A program made the position numbers and the translations under genes. A stretch of DNA of 64,000 bases from NCBI GenBank assembly GCA_019914995.1, contig CM034127.1, forward strand, positions 6,882,001-6,946,000, in the 5' to 3' direction. Below are positions 27,712 through 41,100 of the stretch, piece after piece. The notes under the pieces are model-generated. The model saw only the letters and a program-made list of their open reading frames with translations. It did not search any database and was not told the origin of the DNA. Position 1 is the stretch's first letter. Each line of letters begins with the position of its first letter. The stretch is from Acanthochlamys bracteata. Its lineage: Eukaryota; Streptophyta; Magnoliopsida; Pandanales; Velloziaceae.

Positions 27712-28219
27712 GTTTTAAATCTTAAAATCTTACGACTTTATTTCACCCAAACGATTTCGATCTCAAGTAAAGTTTTTTTTGAGTAAATCCCACATAGATC
27801 CCGATTTAAATTTTAAAATCAGTAAGATCCTGATATCTTTACGATCTTATACGATTTTACTTTTTAAAAAAATTTTGTAATTAACTATACTTGAAAGAGT
27901 GTTTTATAAAATTTTAGAGAGTTTTACATAAAATTTTGAAGGTTTTATAAAAAAATATAGTTTTGAGAAATTTTCTATGAAATATAGAGGAATTTTTCTA
28001 TAAAATTTAAAGGAATTTTAAATTTTATTTAAATGTATTAAACTTCTTTTTAGAAAAAAATATTAGAAAATTTTTTATAAAAGATCCTTAATGGTATTGC
28101 AAAAAAAATTTATAAAAATTATCTATATGTAAAATCTTACAATCTTATTTTAAGATCCCGATTTTACAATGATACTAAAGCGAAACGATCCTACCTAAAA
28201 TTTTGATTTTGACAACCTT
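27712..28219. mobile_element. Second copy of the CAAGG hAT-like MITE, inside the outer Copia
   Basis: It aligns along its length with the copy at 19744-20249, from the 'ttttaaatcttaaaatctta' start through to the 'gattttgacaacctt' end. The first 15 or so bases, including the left terminus, are missing, and no target repeat is visible. Placement between outer-element integrase-side blocks shows that it sits inside that element. Confidence 0.85.
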
Positions 28220-29796
28220 AGGAGTAGATAATTGTAACTGACTATTAGATAGAATATTTTTGAAGATTTGAAAAAATTGATGCTCTAGTATATGACGCCA
28301 TTCAGACAAAGAGATTTTGACACTGGATAGAGGATGTAATAGTGAATATTGGGTTGGTGTGATTAGCCACTCATAAATGCCATCTTTATTTTACACTTGA
28401 AGAAGTTATACCCCCCTACGAAGATCCTTCAAAAGAAAAGAATATGGTAAAAGTTCATCGAAAACATTATCGGTTAGGGAATATTAAAAAATAGAGATTA
28501 AATTTATTTTCATGGTTGACACACAAATAATATTATTGAGTGTAAAAATATGAGTAGAGTAAGAATCAATATAGGTGATTGGTAAACTTGTGTCATCTCA
28601 ATATCGTGGGACCTATTGTAGGGAGAATAGAGTGAGAAGTTGTTTAGATAGCCAGTAACGTGATGGGAGGCACCATTGTCAAGTAGCCAAGAAGTAGATT
28701 ATGTGTCGGTATTAGTTACAAAGTTAGCTCTTAGCTGCCATGATGTAAGATTTGTGTCGGATTCGTTGTTGATTAGCACTTGGTTGGTTGTTACTTGATT
28801 GATCGGCACTAGACGAAAGAATGAGCACTGCTTAGCTGAGTGTCTTTGAGTGCCACAGATTTGACAACACCCATGATATCATCGTGGTGAAGGACAATCA
28901 CCATTAAATGTTTGCGCGAAAGACCCGTTGTTGGAAGACATAGTGGGACGAAAAGAGCTAGTGTGATCAAACTTGAAAGAGGAACGGAGTCTTAAATTTC
29001 TATGTGCTGGATTAGCAGTTGCTAGTATTGATTAAGCCTTAGACGTTAAGTTGTGATGAGTGGTTTCAAGAGTAAGGAGCTTTTCATGCAGTTTTTCAAG
29101 AGAGATTGGGTCTTAAGAGTTTAGAGAGCAATAACAAAATTATGAAATTCATCACCAAGGCCATCTAAAATTTTCTAAAGTAGGTCTTCAACATCCATAC
29201 GGTTACCAAATAATGTAAGTTCATCGGCATAACATTTAGTTCTCCGTAAATATTCAATGACACTTTGAGAACCATTTTGAGAATTTTTTAGATGACTTCG
29301 AATTTGTAGACGGAGACCACGTGTTGGTTTGGCATAGGTGTTGAGAAGAGTATGCTAAGCTTCACTTGTAGGTAGTGGCACCGGCAATGAATGGAATAAT
29401 ATTTGGAGAGATTAATTCAGTGAATGCATTGAGGATCAACCGATCTTGGTATTTCCAGTGAGTATAAACTGGATTGGTAATTACTGAATTATCTATATTA
29501 GTAGTGGGTGGTGGATACGGTTTAGATCCATCAATGGAAGTAAGGAGATCATAACCAATAAGAAGAGTTGTGGAATTGAAATTTTCAGGAGAGATAGTTT
29601 GTATCATTGAGTTTTAGTGGAGTTTGAGCAGCAACATTAATGGCAATCAATTGTTGATTAGTGATGATAGAAGAGATACTAGATGATGTAGAGATATTGG
29701 TCATTACAAGTATTTGAAACTATTGAACTAAGGAGAAAGGGAAAAAAAATGTAATAGAAAATAGAGCTCGTTAGAGCAATAGTGATTTTAGTACTA

Positions 29797-30014
29797 TGTA
29801 AAGAATTGTACTTAATGGCTTAATTTTCTTTATTGATATGAGTACATATATATACACTCAAAAGTTTTCAAAAATTAAATATTCCTAAAATCAAATCTTT
29901 CTAAAATCAAGCCAAATTAAATATCTTTTAAATAAAATAAAACATAATCTTTCTAAATTAAATATTTCTAAATTAAACACTCCAAATATAGAAAAAGATC
30001 AAATATCTTTATCA
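29797..30014 (-). repeat. 5' LTR of the outer Copia element
   Basis: It pairs with 17931-18111. The right edge 'tatca' is followed by the target repeat 'tagta'. The adjoining internal DNA at 29796 and leftward holds a weak primer-site-like sequence. Confidence 0.92.
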
Positions 30015-30019
30015 TAGTA

Positions 30020-33000
30020 AATTAAATATGTATAGATAAGGTAAATCCACCATATGTGTAGGTGTTTACAACTCGATTATATTAATATATAAATTATCTA
30101 GCTATATAAGTGTTGTGGATAATCATAAAAATGTCAGAAAATCTTATAATATGTTCGCAGCTGAGATTTAAGGCATGTAATTTATACAAAAATAAAATTT
30201 TATAGACTAACATTTTTAAAATGTAATTATAATAATATATAAAAAGTTATCGTCTTATTTTTTCAACTCAAAATTGATGCCTCTATTAATTGAAGTTTGA
30301 AGAAAAAAAACCAAAATTGCCATAAATGAATTGTTGATATTTTAAACCTTTATTAAATTTTTTTTGACTTGATTAGTGAGTTTTCAAAATTAAAGGGGAG
30401 TATGTAGAAGATAAGTTATGACACTTCTGATTAGAAAAATCTCACCGGAGCTTTCTAAATTAAGGAAATAAACTTCAATTTAGTTATTGCTTCCGTGATG
30501 ATCGTTTTGGGAGCTCTACAATTTGTTTTTGATCAAGCAACATTTGGGAAGTGTTTATAATAACAAACTTTTTTAAGATAGAATTTATTTTGAAATATTG
30601 TTAATAATTTTTTGACCATAAGTAGAAAACGAAATACTCAGTACTGAGCTAAAAAAAATTCGCCAAGATTAGGGAAGGCAAAAGTGCAGAACGTCGGTTA
30701 AGCCAAGCCATTCCATCTCAATAGCGTATTTTTGGAGCTCAATATGAAATCCGTCTTTCTTGCAAGACCCGTTCAAATAAGGGCAAACTCCAGAGATTGC
30801 TTCGAAGTCAGATATCAAGAATGACGAGCTACTCCGCCAACTGTCTCGCTAATTACCTCTCCTAGTTAATCTTGTCAGTAAATCTATAAACAGTCAATCA
30901 GCTACCACCTATTGACCGTCTTATTATTTAAAATAATTCTTTTAAGTCTAATTTTTATTTTACAACTCAATTCTTCTTTTTTTTTGTTTTGAGTTGCTTG
31001 TGCATCTCTACATCCTTTACTCGAAATTTTTAGATATTTTTTAGGCACTATTACTCGCTTATTTTTCATATCTTCTATATCTACTTTGAAAATTTGTATT
31101 TTATAAATTAAGAGTAGATATGTGATCGACTATTTAGATGGTTTACTACATATTTCTTTTTATTTTTTGACGATTCAATAATTTAATGGTGATATAAGAA
31201 ACAAGCAGTCATTTCGTGTTCTTTTAAAAGAATAAAATGCAAAGTTATAGCTGTTACCATAAGTGATATTATTTAGCGCAAAAATTACTTTCTGGTTTAG
31301 TTGTTACACTTATAGGACCTACACCTTTTCTCTATGACAATCAGGTAGTATTCAGAATACAAACAATCTAATTTTTAATGAACGAACAAAATATATTAAA
31401 ATTGATTGTCACTTTATTTGTGAACGTTTTTTTTTCAGATATTCTTTTTTCTACTACATATGATAGATTTTTATTTTACAAAGTCATACCCTACATCTAG
31501 ATTTCAAATACTATAAAATAAGCTCATGTTATTTTACCTGGCATGAGTTTGAGGGAAAGTATTACATTCCAATTATGTATAATCTATCATTCATCATCAT
31601 ATTTAATTATCACCTTATCTCTCGTCAATTATATCAAATATATCATCAATTTCTTCTCTTAAAATGCCAAATAAATGATCATCACATACGTAAAGGTATA
31701 TCTTTATCTTGTGTACGCAGTATCTTCTAACATCTAGTTAGGTATATATGCTTCTTCCCAAAATCAAAACTTCCTTTTCTTCACACTTAACTCACATGAC
31801 CCACGTTTGGGGTTAATCTGCACACCTCCTTCGTGATCATCTATCAGAAATATACAGAGCTGCCACGTTCCTATCAGAAATATACCAATAAATTAAAATA
31901 TTTTTCTGAGAACAACGTAGATTTTAGTAGTCGTTAATTAGTTGCTCTTCTCCATATTTATCGTCGGACTCACTCATCCTTCATAACTAGCACTCTTCAA
32001 TCATATGATGTAGAGAAATCATTAGAATGAATAACATAATTATATAACTATTAGTGGGTGACGTTATCAACTGTCTTTTTAATATCAATTCCATTCAAAA
32101 GAATATTTCATTGAACGCGTCCCAAGACCGAGTTGTGGCTTATCTGGTCGGTCGGATAACCGTCAGCTACCATGCTAAGGCATTTTAAATTTTCATTCAT
32201 AATTTCTGTTAAGAAGACTATGCATATAAAGGCATCAATTAATGAAGAACATTGGAATATAGGTGTACTTCATTTCCCCAAGTTCAAAGGTTTTCTCCAT
32301 TACATCCATGGTCATAAAAAGAACTGCTTGCTATGAATGTTAGAAAATGTTGTCCGTCTTCTACTTGTTTTCTACTTTTCTTTCATTTTTTTTCCCGCTT
32401 CTTTTGTTTTGGCATCTGTGCATATGCATGTGTGGTTGAGAATTTGCAACTTACCTATATATAATTTCATTATTTCTATGCAAAAATATCTCTTGTTATT
32501 CACTTTTAACATAATTGCATGCATGAGAACGAAAGATACCCGAAAAAGACTTTCTTTATAAATAAAAAGTGGCATTGTTGAGAGTTCAGCTCACACTACA
32601 TTTAGGCAACAATTAGACTGATAAACTTGTCATAATTTTGCAAATATACTTGTGTTGGAAAAATAATATAGCTAAAAACCAAAGTGATAAGTAATAAATC
32701 TATTATTGAGGCGAAAAATTGCTTATTTTTTCTTTCAAGTGAAACCTTGGATATCAGGAATAGGTCTGTCTTTAGTGTTTATCCTTTTAAACTCTAGTGT
32801 ATGTTTATATGACGCATCGTGGCTCCATATATTAAGAAGATATTTAAGAATGCTTATAATAAGGAAAAATTTTGAAGTAAAATATTTTAGAAATTTTTTA
32901 GAAAATAAACTTGACATTTTCAAACTAAAACAATAATATATTTTATATATATATATATATTGTGCGCTATGTCTAAATTTAAACCATTCGATCTCAAATC

Positions 33001-34400
33001 TATCGCTACATATGCGTGGCTAATTTTGTAACTTAAGACTCAATTTAAAAATTTCTATCATATTTGAGAGCGAATGTGTTATTACATATGACTATTTCAT
33101 AGAGGTCACACAAAATCGAAATGAGATGCGCAAGATCGTACAATTTAAGTGGAAGCACTTGATATCCAAACATTCACTTGTTCCTTTCTCAATGTCCACC
33201 TAACAAAAGGGCCATCAAAAAGAAAATATTTTAGGAAATTCTCATATTTATTTTTGGGATATTCCTATAATCAATAAGGATTTGGGCTGAGATAGGCTAG
33301 GCTTCTATTTCAGCCTATTAAGATAACTTTAAGATATGATATTAATTGCAAATTTTTAATATTGATTTTTTCAAGTTTGAACCTCTACTAATTATGACAT
33401 TATACATTAGTTATGTTTTGGATCATGCGGTTATAATAATAATGATATATTAAGTGCATATAACTTAACAAAGCTTTCGACTCAAAAAGTAGTTTATAAT
33501 TTTCTAGAATTCATTATATTCATACATATTCATGAGAATCCAAGCATGTTAGCTTGTTTCTCGGATGACCATCTTCAATCTGCAGGTTACTTACTAGTTA
33601 AAAGGCCAAGTCCTGTATGTATGATGTGTTGTTGTTCTATTCTCGCCTTAATTGTTCTTCAGAAGGTAAGAGATGTTTGAATTAATCATGTCATGATGCT
33701 TATCATCTCTAATTAATCATGAGAGCATGTGACTACAGAGTCTTCATGTTATCATGATTAGTGAATTCTCTAATCGTCACGATTCGATTCTAATCATCTT
33801 AACAACAAAAGTTGTTAAAAATCGAGCCAAATCATAAACTAATAGCGCCAAAGTATATGCATCCGATCATGTCTTGAGTACATATGTTTTTCAAATATAT
33901 TCAATATTCATCCCTCAAGTGTGGTTTGACTTCCACTAGTTAGACTAAAACTAGTGGTATGACACCCTAATATCGCTTTAGGCTAATTTAGGCTAGTTAG
34001 CGTAATGGTTTGACATCCTTTCGTTTTTCTAGAGAGTGTGAATTTGATTTCCGGCTCTTCTGATGGTTACTGATATAGTTTTTTGTCCTTTGATTAAAAC
34101 AAAAAGAGAAAAACAATTTATTACTCAAGTCTCTGTTGTAGTACATTGGGTAGCCCTTCCCTTATAACATCGTTTAAGTCATATTTCAAACAAGAAACGC
34201 ACACACATATAACATAAGAAGTTCTATGCATCTAATTTCCAACATTATCAGCCTTCAATTCATCCCTTGTTTTACACTAGAGCCTCCTATCAAGCAAGAA
34301 CAGTATGAAAATGTCCACATGAAATTGTACAAACTTCAATCAATCACCACAGTCCACATATACATATCAACAGAACTATTCATATGTTACTGTAGCACAA
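30020..34400. other. AT-rich intergenic stretch
   Basis: No gene recognised. Short overlapping open frames at 32.3-32.9 kb occur on both strands and look random. A (TA)n run lies at 32944-32960. A possible SINE-like remnant is listed separately at about 34.0 kb. Confidence 0.5.
33990..34110 (+). mobile_element. Possible tRNA-derived SINE remnant
   Basis: 'ttagcgtaatgg' (about 33997-34008) fits a pol III A box, and 'aatttgatttcc' (about 34051-34062) is a weak B box about 45 bases later, as in tRNA-headed SINEs. There is an A-rich part downstream, but no clean tail or target repeat. It may be chance. Confidence 0.3.
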
Positions 34401-34410
34401 ACAAATTTAC

Positions 34411-34624
34411 AAGTATTTGAAAGTAATTTTTTAAAATAAATATTTCGGTAAACAAATTTTACATTTTTGACCTAAAAAGATAAACAGTAATAAAATCTTA
34501 CTATATAAAATTTTTTACTTTCTAATTTTTAAAATAAATTCTATAAAATATTACAAAAATTTATTAAAAATATAAAATTAAAATTGAAAAAATAATTTAA
34601 AAATTGCACTACCTAACGCACCCC
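34411..34624 (-). mobile_element. PIF/Harbinger-like MITE, copy 1
   Basis: AT-rich element ending (+ strand) in 'ctaacgcacccc' followed by 'taa'. Its reverse complement starts 'ggggtgcgttagg' and follows the same internal order as the copies at 50482 and 59315. The left end is less clear. It lies downstream of the DENN gene. Confidence 0.6.
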
Positions 34625-35194
34625 TAATGCAGATGATCAACGACAGATGGTTCTGTGCGAACCATCTCTGAGTTTGAAAGTAGAAATTATTGACTTTTCC
34701 TCGGGGCAAAAACAAAATAAATTAGTAGATATTACAGTATATGAAACAGACCCTGTTAGAAACGTTATTACTCTATTGTGTTACAAGCTTTGTATAACGT
34801 CTATGAATACATATGACAACAGGGGATATATATACAGCACTGTGAAGGAGAATGCTCATGGTTTTCCATTCAAACAAAAATACCTGGAATAACCAGAGAT
34901 TTTCAGTTCCATTGGTTGGCCCCTCAAGCAAGCACCATGCATGAGGAAGCATAAACTGTGTCAGTATAAGAGTTCTGCCTCCTATTTGCTTTCTGTTTGA
35001 GCATAGGGTATGTTTACTCCTGTCAAAACACTGGACTGCAGCTTGTCATCTGTGATACTTTGGTGATGACCTGATCGTCAAGGGGTGATAATTTTAGTTA
35101 GTACAATTTCCAGGCATCAATAACAAAGCTTTACTACGCTCAAACATAGACGTCTCAGTCTTGAAAGATGAAAATTCTTTCCTCCATGTTGAAA

Positions 35195-38100
35195 CTATTC
35201 ATTTTCATAACTTGAGAGGCGGAAATCTGATAGAACGGAGAACAACTGTGTATCTACAAAGAGCTGCAGCCAAACTAATAGTTTAGAAAGATCGAATGGA
35301 ACTGAAGGAAAAAACAAATGTAAAATGACAGTCACTGCAACTTGTGCTTCTAATTGACAAAGGTAAACTACAGAGATAAAGAGATTAATCAACCTCACAC
35401 TGCATACCATGTATTTCACAGCATCTACCCCTGAAATTAAATCAATAATCCTATAGGGGCATGTTAAGCAACTCAACAGCGAAAGCAAGTTGAACTTTAG
35501 AAATGCAACTTTCTTTCCTTATGTCTGGCAAAAGTTGAACCACATAATGCAGACACCAGTTTTAAACTCAAATCATGATGTCCTTTCTTAATTATTTTCT
35601 GTTTCTATTAAAATTTCCTATTTCAGTAAATTAGCAATACCTTGCTGTCATAACAATTAAAAAAAAATCTCAGATAGAACTGTATGATTTTGAGTGGAAC
35701 TCTGCAGAAAGATATAGAGTTCCACAAAGTAGTGGATAAGTAGCGTAAGAGCATCTGCAAGTTACCTTGATAAAAGGCCGATCCTTTGTAGAGAATGAAT
35801 CAATAAAGCTCTCTTTAAGAAGAAGTGAGACCTGAGTGCATGAATTACACATAAAAAGAAGTGAGACCTAATTGCTTGTAGGATCAACTTTAGAGATTAA
35901 ATTATATAGTAAAAGCTTTCTTCAACAACCTTGTCACTGTTAGACTGAATGTTAGTGATGGTGTGAGATCGCAAATCTGAACAAAGAGATTCCAAATAAC
36001 GCCTGGTAACAGCTAAAAAGTGTTCAGCAGCTTCTGCCTGCAATTTGTCCATGGACTTAAAAGAACCCAAAAAGTACAAAGGACACTAAAGGCATTGCAT
36101 AAATAATGAGAACAAATGCCTCTCAGCACTCACTGTCAAGAAAATAAATGCAGTTTTCTCCATGATTTAACATCTGAACAAGTTGAAGCAATAGATATGT
36201 CTTCTTAAGTTTGGACAGCTACTATTTAGTTTGTGGGCTAATCAATCAAGTGATAGTATCCTCTTCAGTATTAGAAATGTCCCCAATAACTCGTTCAGGT
36301 ACATTCTACTCTGGGGAAGACATGCAGAAATTCTATTTGCATATGCAGGGTCTCTCAGCAGTCAGCACCACATTTTTCAGACATTGTGCAATCATCATTA
36401 AACTAGTTGGAAATTTTGGGTAAAAACATTCTTGCCTTAACTAGCAGCGTTCCCTTGGCTGGATGCCTTTACCGTTACAATAGAGTAAAGCAGAGGCGTC
36501 TTTAGCTTAGACTTTAGAGTTGGTATTTCTTTAGCCATCCAAATCGGGTTTTAGCCTTAACCATAGCGTTAAGGCATAGGTTGTTAGCCTTACCAAGCTT
36601 GTTTTAGCGTTGACCTTAGCGTAGCGGCTTCTTTCTCAAGGCTTGAGTTCCGCTGTTGCTGTTGTTGTTGGGTAGTCAGGATGTGCAGTCGTTAAACCAG
36701 ATGGTCAGGTGGTACATCTCTTATTTCGGTCCAGTCGAGAAAGACAAGGAAAAGCTTGCTCCATCTCTTTCTGTTGTCCTATAGACTTTATCTCGTAGAC
36801 TTGGACCTTAAAGCTTACCTTTCCAACACAACAGGACTTATCTAGTTGCCATGGAACTGGAGCGGAGTTCACTATGTCGTGCTAAAATCATCACTTCCAT
36901 GGGTTTGGTGTCTTTAACTGCATGAAGTGGGACAAAGCGACTCGTGCACCACTTCTCCAGGAAGTCATTTGTATAGAGTTTGAGGTGAATGAGTCTGAAA
37001 CCTCTGGGCTTCGACATGATCTACTTCCTCCAAAGGTGTGATACAATATTATTTTTAATTGTATCGTATTTTTAAATATCAATAACTAGTAACATGTAAA
37101 TAGAAATTAATTTGAAATAATTATAAATATCACAGAAAATTACATCACTATATAATTTACATTACTATTTTTATTTTTTGGTTATATTTGCAACTAATAC
37201 AAGAAAAAACGAAAATAATTATTTTATTATATTATAAATTACGTATTTAAATAATTTTCATATTTTGGATTATACCTGTTTTAACTTTTTTTTTGGTGTA
37301 AGTTTTAATAATATATTATCAAACTAATATAATATAGCATAGTATATGTGTCACCTACTAAATTTTAATATGTATAACTAACAAACCGAAGTGATTCCCT
37401 CTGTACACCACTTCCTCTCCAACTAAACACCAACAGTTGTTCACCACTTTCAAAAAATAACTTCTCATAACTCCAGATATTCGCAACTAATGACCCTAAT
37501 AGTAAAACGCTTTTAAGAATCACTCCTGCAAATTAAAATTTTCCACAATCTCCCTATACTCGATCAAGTCATTTTACCATGAAAGTTTGATTAATAAAAA
37601 AATCATTGCCCATATTCAGAGACTTAACTAAAGACTCAATGACTATATTAAGGTCATTTATTATTTATTAAGAGAATCTAACGATAGTGTTGACTACATA
37701 GTACTTCTTGCAAAATAGTATGAACTAAGATTCTAAAAACTGAGCTGCGCCAGCAGAGAGCCGCCGACCAAGCCATGGCACCAAGTGCCCAACTATTTGT
37801 GCCAAGCTTTTCAAAATATATATTCCATGGTGTTTTTTTATGGATCGTCATGTTTTTAAATGCTTTGGAGTTATATTAATATGTATTGAAGGTTTTCATG
37901 TATTGAGGATAGCAACAAAAATTAAAAAGGAAAACAAAATAGAAAAACAAAATTAAAAGAGATAAAAGACTTCAGGGGGGAAAAAAGAAAGAAAGAGAAG
38001 AAGATAAGAATTCTAAAAGCAAAAAAGAAAAAAAGGAAAAAGAAAGAAAAGAAAATGGATTTTAGGTGTGGTTGGTTCAGGCTTTGAATCACTATTCAGG

Positions 38101-41100
38101 CTCAAATCGAGCCTAATTTGCAATTTACTGATCTGAAGCATCCAGTTCATGCAGTTTAATCAGTTCAGCCTTAAACTAAATTGACCTATTTTTGACGGAA
38201 GAACTGGTTCAGCATGGTTCCAGCTCAGAACCCATAACCGGTCTCTTTTTGAACCCATACTACGAACTCAATATCATGTTTACACAAGCATTAGGCATGA
38301 ATGTTTTAGATCAAATCTGCTAGTAAATAGTTCAAACCAAATACAAACCCACTTGGACTGAAAAGTTGCAGGCTATTACCTGAACTTCACTGCATTTGTA
38401 TACCGGATGTCTTTCAGCAATGGAGCTTTCAGAAGCCAATCTTGCATGAATGGGATTGAGTTCTGATATAAGTTCCCTATGCCGTGGAAGTGGAGGTAAC
38501 AAGCATGACTTCACCTGCTCGGTAATGCTAAGAATATTAGTTATTCAAGCGACAATTAATTTTAAATTCATAAATGTGACAAAAGATTTTCCTGTACACA
38601 TATGACGTCAACAAATACACAAGTAAGACAATTTCATAAATATTTCTCTTTACAGAACTACAGATGATTTGGTCACAGACTATTAAATATGATTTATTTG
38701 TTATTAGCCTAATCAGAGATCTTTTTTATAATAGAGCACAACAGAGTGAAAGGATCCATTTAACCAGCTGCACTTACTGCATAAGATTTAGTTGTAATGT
38801 ACAAAACTATAACAACCACCACAAAACACATATCACAAAATTATATCTTAGTTAACATACATAAATCCACATGTTTTCATCTCTTCAAAAGTCTTACTCA
38901 GAATCAACCAATACCATGATAGTAGATAAATCTTGGAATATAAAAAGAAGTACATGTTTTCTCTAAGCAAAAATGTGTCTTAGAAAGACTAAAACCACTA
39001 AGAAGCCGCCACCCACAGCAGAAAAAAGTTTTAGCAAGTGTAGGAACTTCCCCATAACGAGGACTAGAGTGCATATGCCCACAATAAGATCTTGAGACCA
39101 TGATCAGAAAAATCCAATGTTCAATGGTTCATTAATTTCATTTCGATGAGGAGAGACTATTGCAGAATTAGGTTATTTATGTTGAAACATATTATGCTAA
39201 CCACTAGTATGACAGTTGTCATTGCACTATGCACAAGAAGATCTACAAGCTTTCCAAATTCACCGTCAGTAGTCTATCTTGATATAAATACTGAAAAAGG
39301 GATTCAAATTGCCTCCTAGCAGTTTGCAGTGAGCATCATTCCACAAACTAAAGCATCTATGCAAATATTGATAAGAAAGAAGTATCCAGATTGACATGTG
39401 AAATAAGTGATCCGGTTCTCTAAGAAATAAATACCAATTATGCTACTGGAAATTATATTCAACAAATTTAGATAGTGTATACAATAAACTCAGTCAGACG
39501 CTTACCTGGTTCTTTTCTACATTAATTCGAATAAGGTTAGCAGTCTTCAACTTCAAATCAGCAGGTTTGTGCTGTATTCCTACCTATGAATGAGAAATAA
39601 ATTTGCATCTAATATCAGAAGAGCAGCCAAAAAAGTTATCTGCAAATGGAAGTGAAAGGTTTCAACCAAATAAGAACGTGTAAGGTGATTAACCAATATG
39701 AGAAAGTTAAAACTAACTGTAATGTGAAAGAAAGGTATACAAAAAAGTTCACTGTTTAGACGATACAGCAAAAAGTGGACAACTTCGTGCCTTCTTATTT
39801 CTAAACTTTGCATCCTTTTATTGTTCTATTAATAGGCTGCAAGAAATGCCAACTTTTCAGTTGACATGAATCAGGACAACTCTAGTAAGCTTGGATAACT
39901 TCAGTACTACAGTGCAATACTTAATATATCACAGGCTTCAACTTACGAATTGTCAAAGGGCTTTGTAAAAATAGGATAACTATGTGCTGCGGAGTGCATC
40001 AAACTCTCAAAAGTGCAAGACGATAACTTTTGAATTTCACATGAAGTTCTTACAAGAACAAGACAAGAATGCATTTTAAATACCATTTATCATCACGATA
40101 TAAGGGGTCATACAAGTATTAAGTAAAACTCACAATGAATGGAACTGGAGCATCGAGGAAATCAAGCATCTTCATTGGAAGAACCTGAAAGTAACATATA
40201 TAAACCATGAAGGCATTGATACTAACACAAATCTCTTTTCCCAACTACACTTAATCCATACAGATGTGTTCAACAAATCTCCAAAAATAAAGGCTATTCA
40301 CTTCAATGAGTAATCCACAAACTCCAAAATAATGCAAAATATGTTAATAATTTAATATCTCATCTAGAGATGAATTTTATGTTAGTATCGTCATACTGCC
40401 TACGCTGAAAAATTACATAAAACATCTACTGACAAATAATACGAGTGTCTTCTACATGTCTTTATCCTACAGATGAAAGGATAAATATCTTATGATGACT
40501 GAAGTTAAAGTTTCATCTTATACATGTCGTTTGCATAATTATCCTAGCAAGCTTTCTGCAAATTGTCCACAAAAGGTGCAGAACAAACATCAATCATAAT
40601 CTCCTAGATATGCTCTCCTCTAACAACTGAAGCTGCATGCTTATGTAAGTTCTTCATCAAATAGCCATGATGATCTTCGGTGTTGCTAAAGAATCTGAAG
40701 ATCCCTAAGCAGTACGGATGAGTATTGATGTGCTTCATTACTCTCAGGGCTTGCATTCAGTAGAACTACGTCTAGGTTCAAAAGGAAAGTTCAACTCGTA
40801 AATTTAGCAACAAAACTAAGTTCGTGGAGTTAAAGATTTCTTAAGTCTCGAAGAATTAGTTAAAAGCCCAGATGCGTCATATTCATAGGACAGCCTATGG
40901 AGAGAATCGAAGCAGTAAGAAAGAGCATAATTTTATGATCAACTCACCGGCAGTAATAAACTCTGCCATTCAAATGGACGAAGCATTGGTATTATAGAGA
41001 GAACAATTGCAGACAATACACCCTACACAAAGTGAGAAGCAATTCATTGATATAAAGGTATATATAAACTCGGCAGAAGCCCTTCTGGAGTGCAAATGTA

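Larger units (their letters stand above)
17931..30014 (-). mobile_element. Outer Copia LTR element of the nest (fossil)
   Basis: LTRs at 17931-18111 and 29797-30014 begin TG and end CA, and both are flanked by the same 5 bases, 'tagta' (17926-17930 and 30015-30019): a clean insertion signature. Reading on the - strand from 30014, gag-like DNA (about 29.6-28.8 kb), an integrase region (about 27.6-27.1 kb), reverse transcriptase (about 26.6-26.1 kb) and RNase H (about 25.7-25.29 kb) follow in Copia order. The RNase H end is interrupted at 25.28/18.18 kb by the inner element; its last codons and the polypurine side resume at 18182-18112. It is broken by many lesions. A MITE copy sits at about 27.7-28.2 kb. 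Same family as the element at 5.3-9.3 kb. Confidence 0.93.

Noticed and set aside
32337-32936. Overlapping open frames on both strands
   Set aside because: All are Phe/Leu/Lys-rich, as expected by chance in A/T-rich DNA, and none has a recognisable domain.
34647-34892. An 81-codon + strand open frame downstream of DENN
   Set aside because: It runs opposite to the probable DENN 3' untranslated region and resembles no family; treated as chance.
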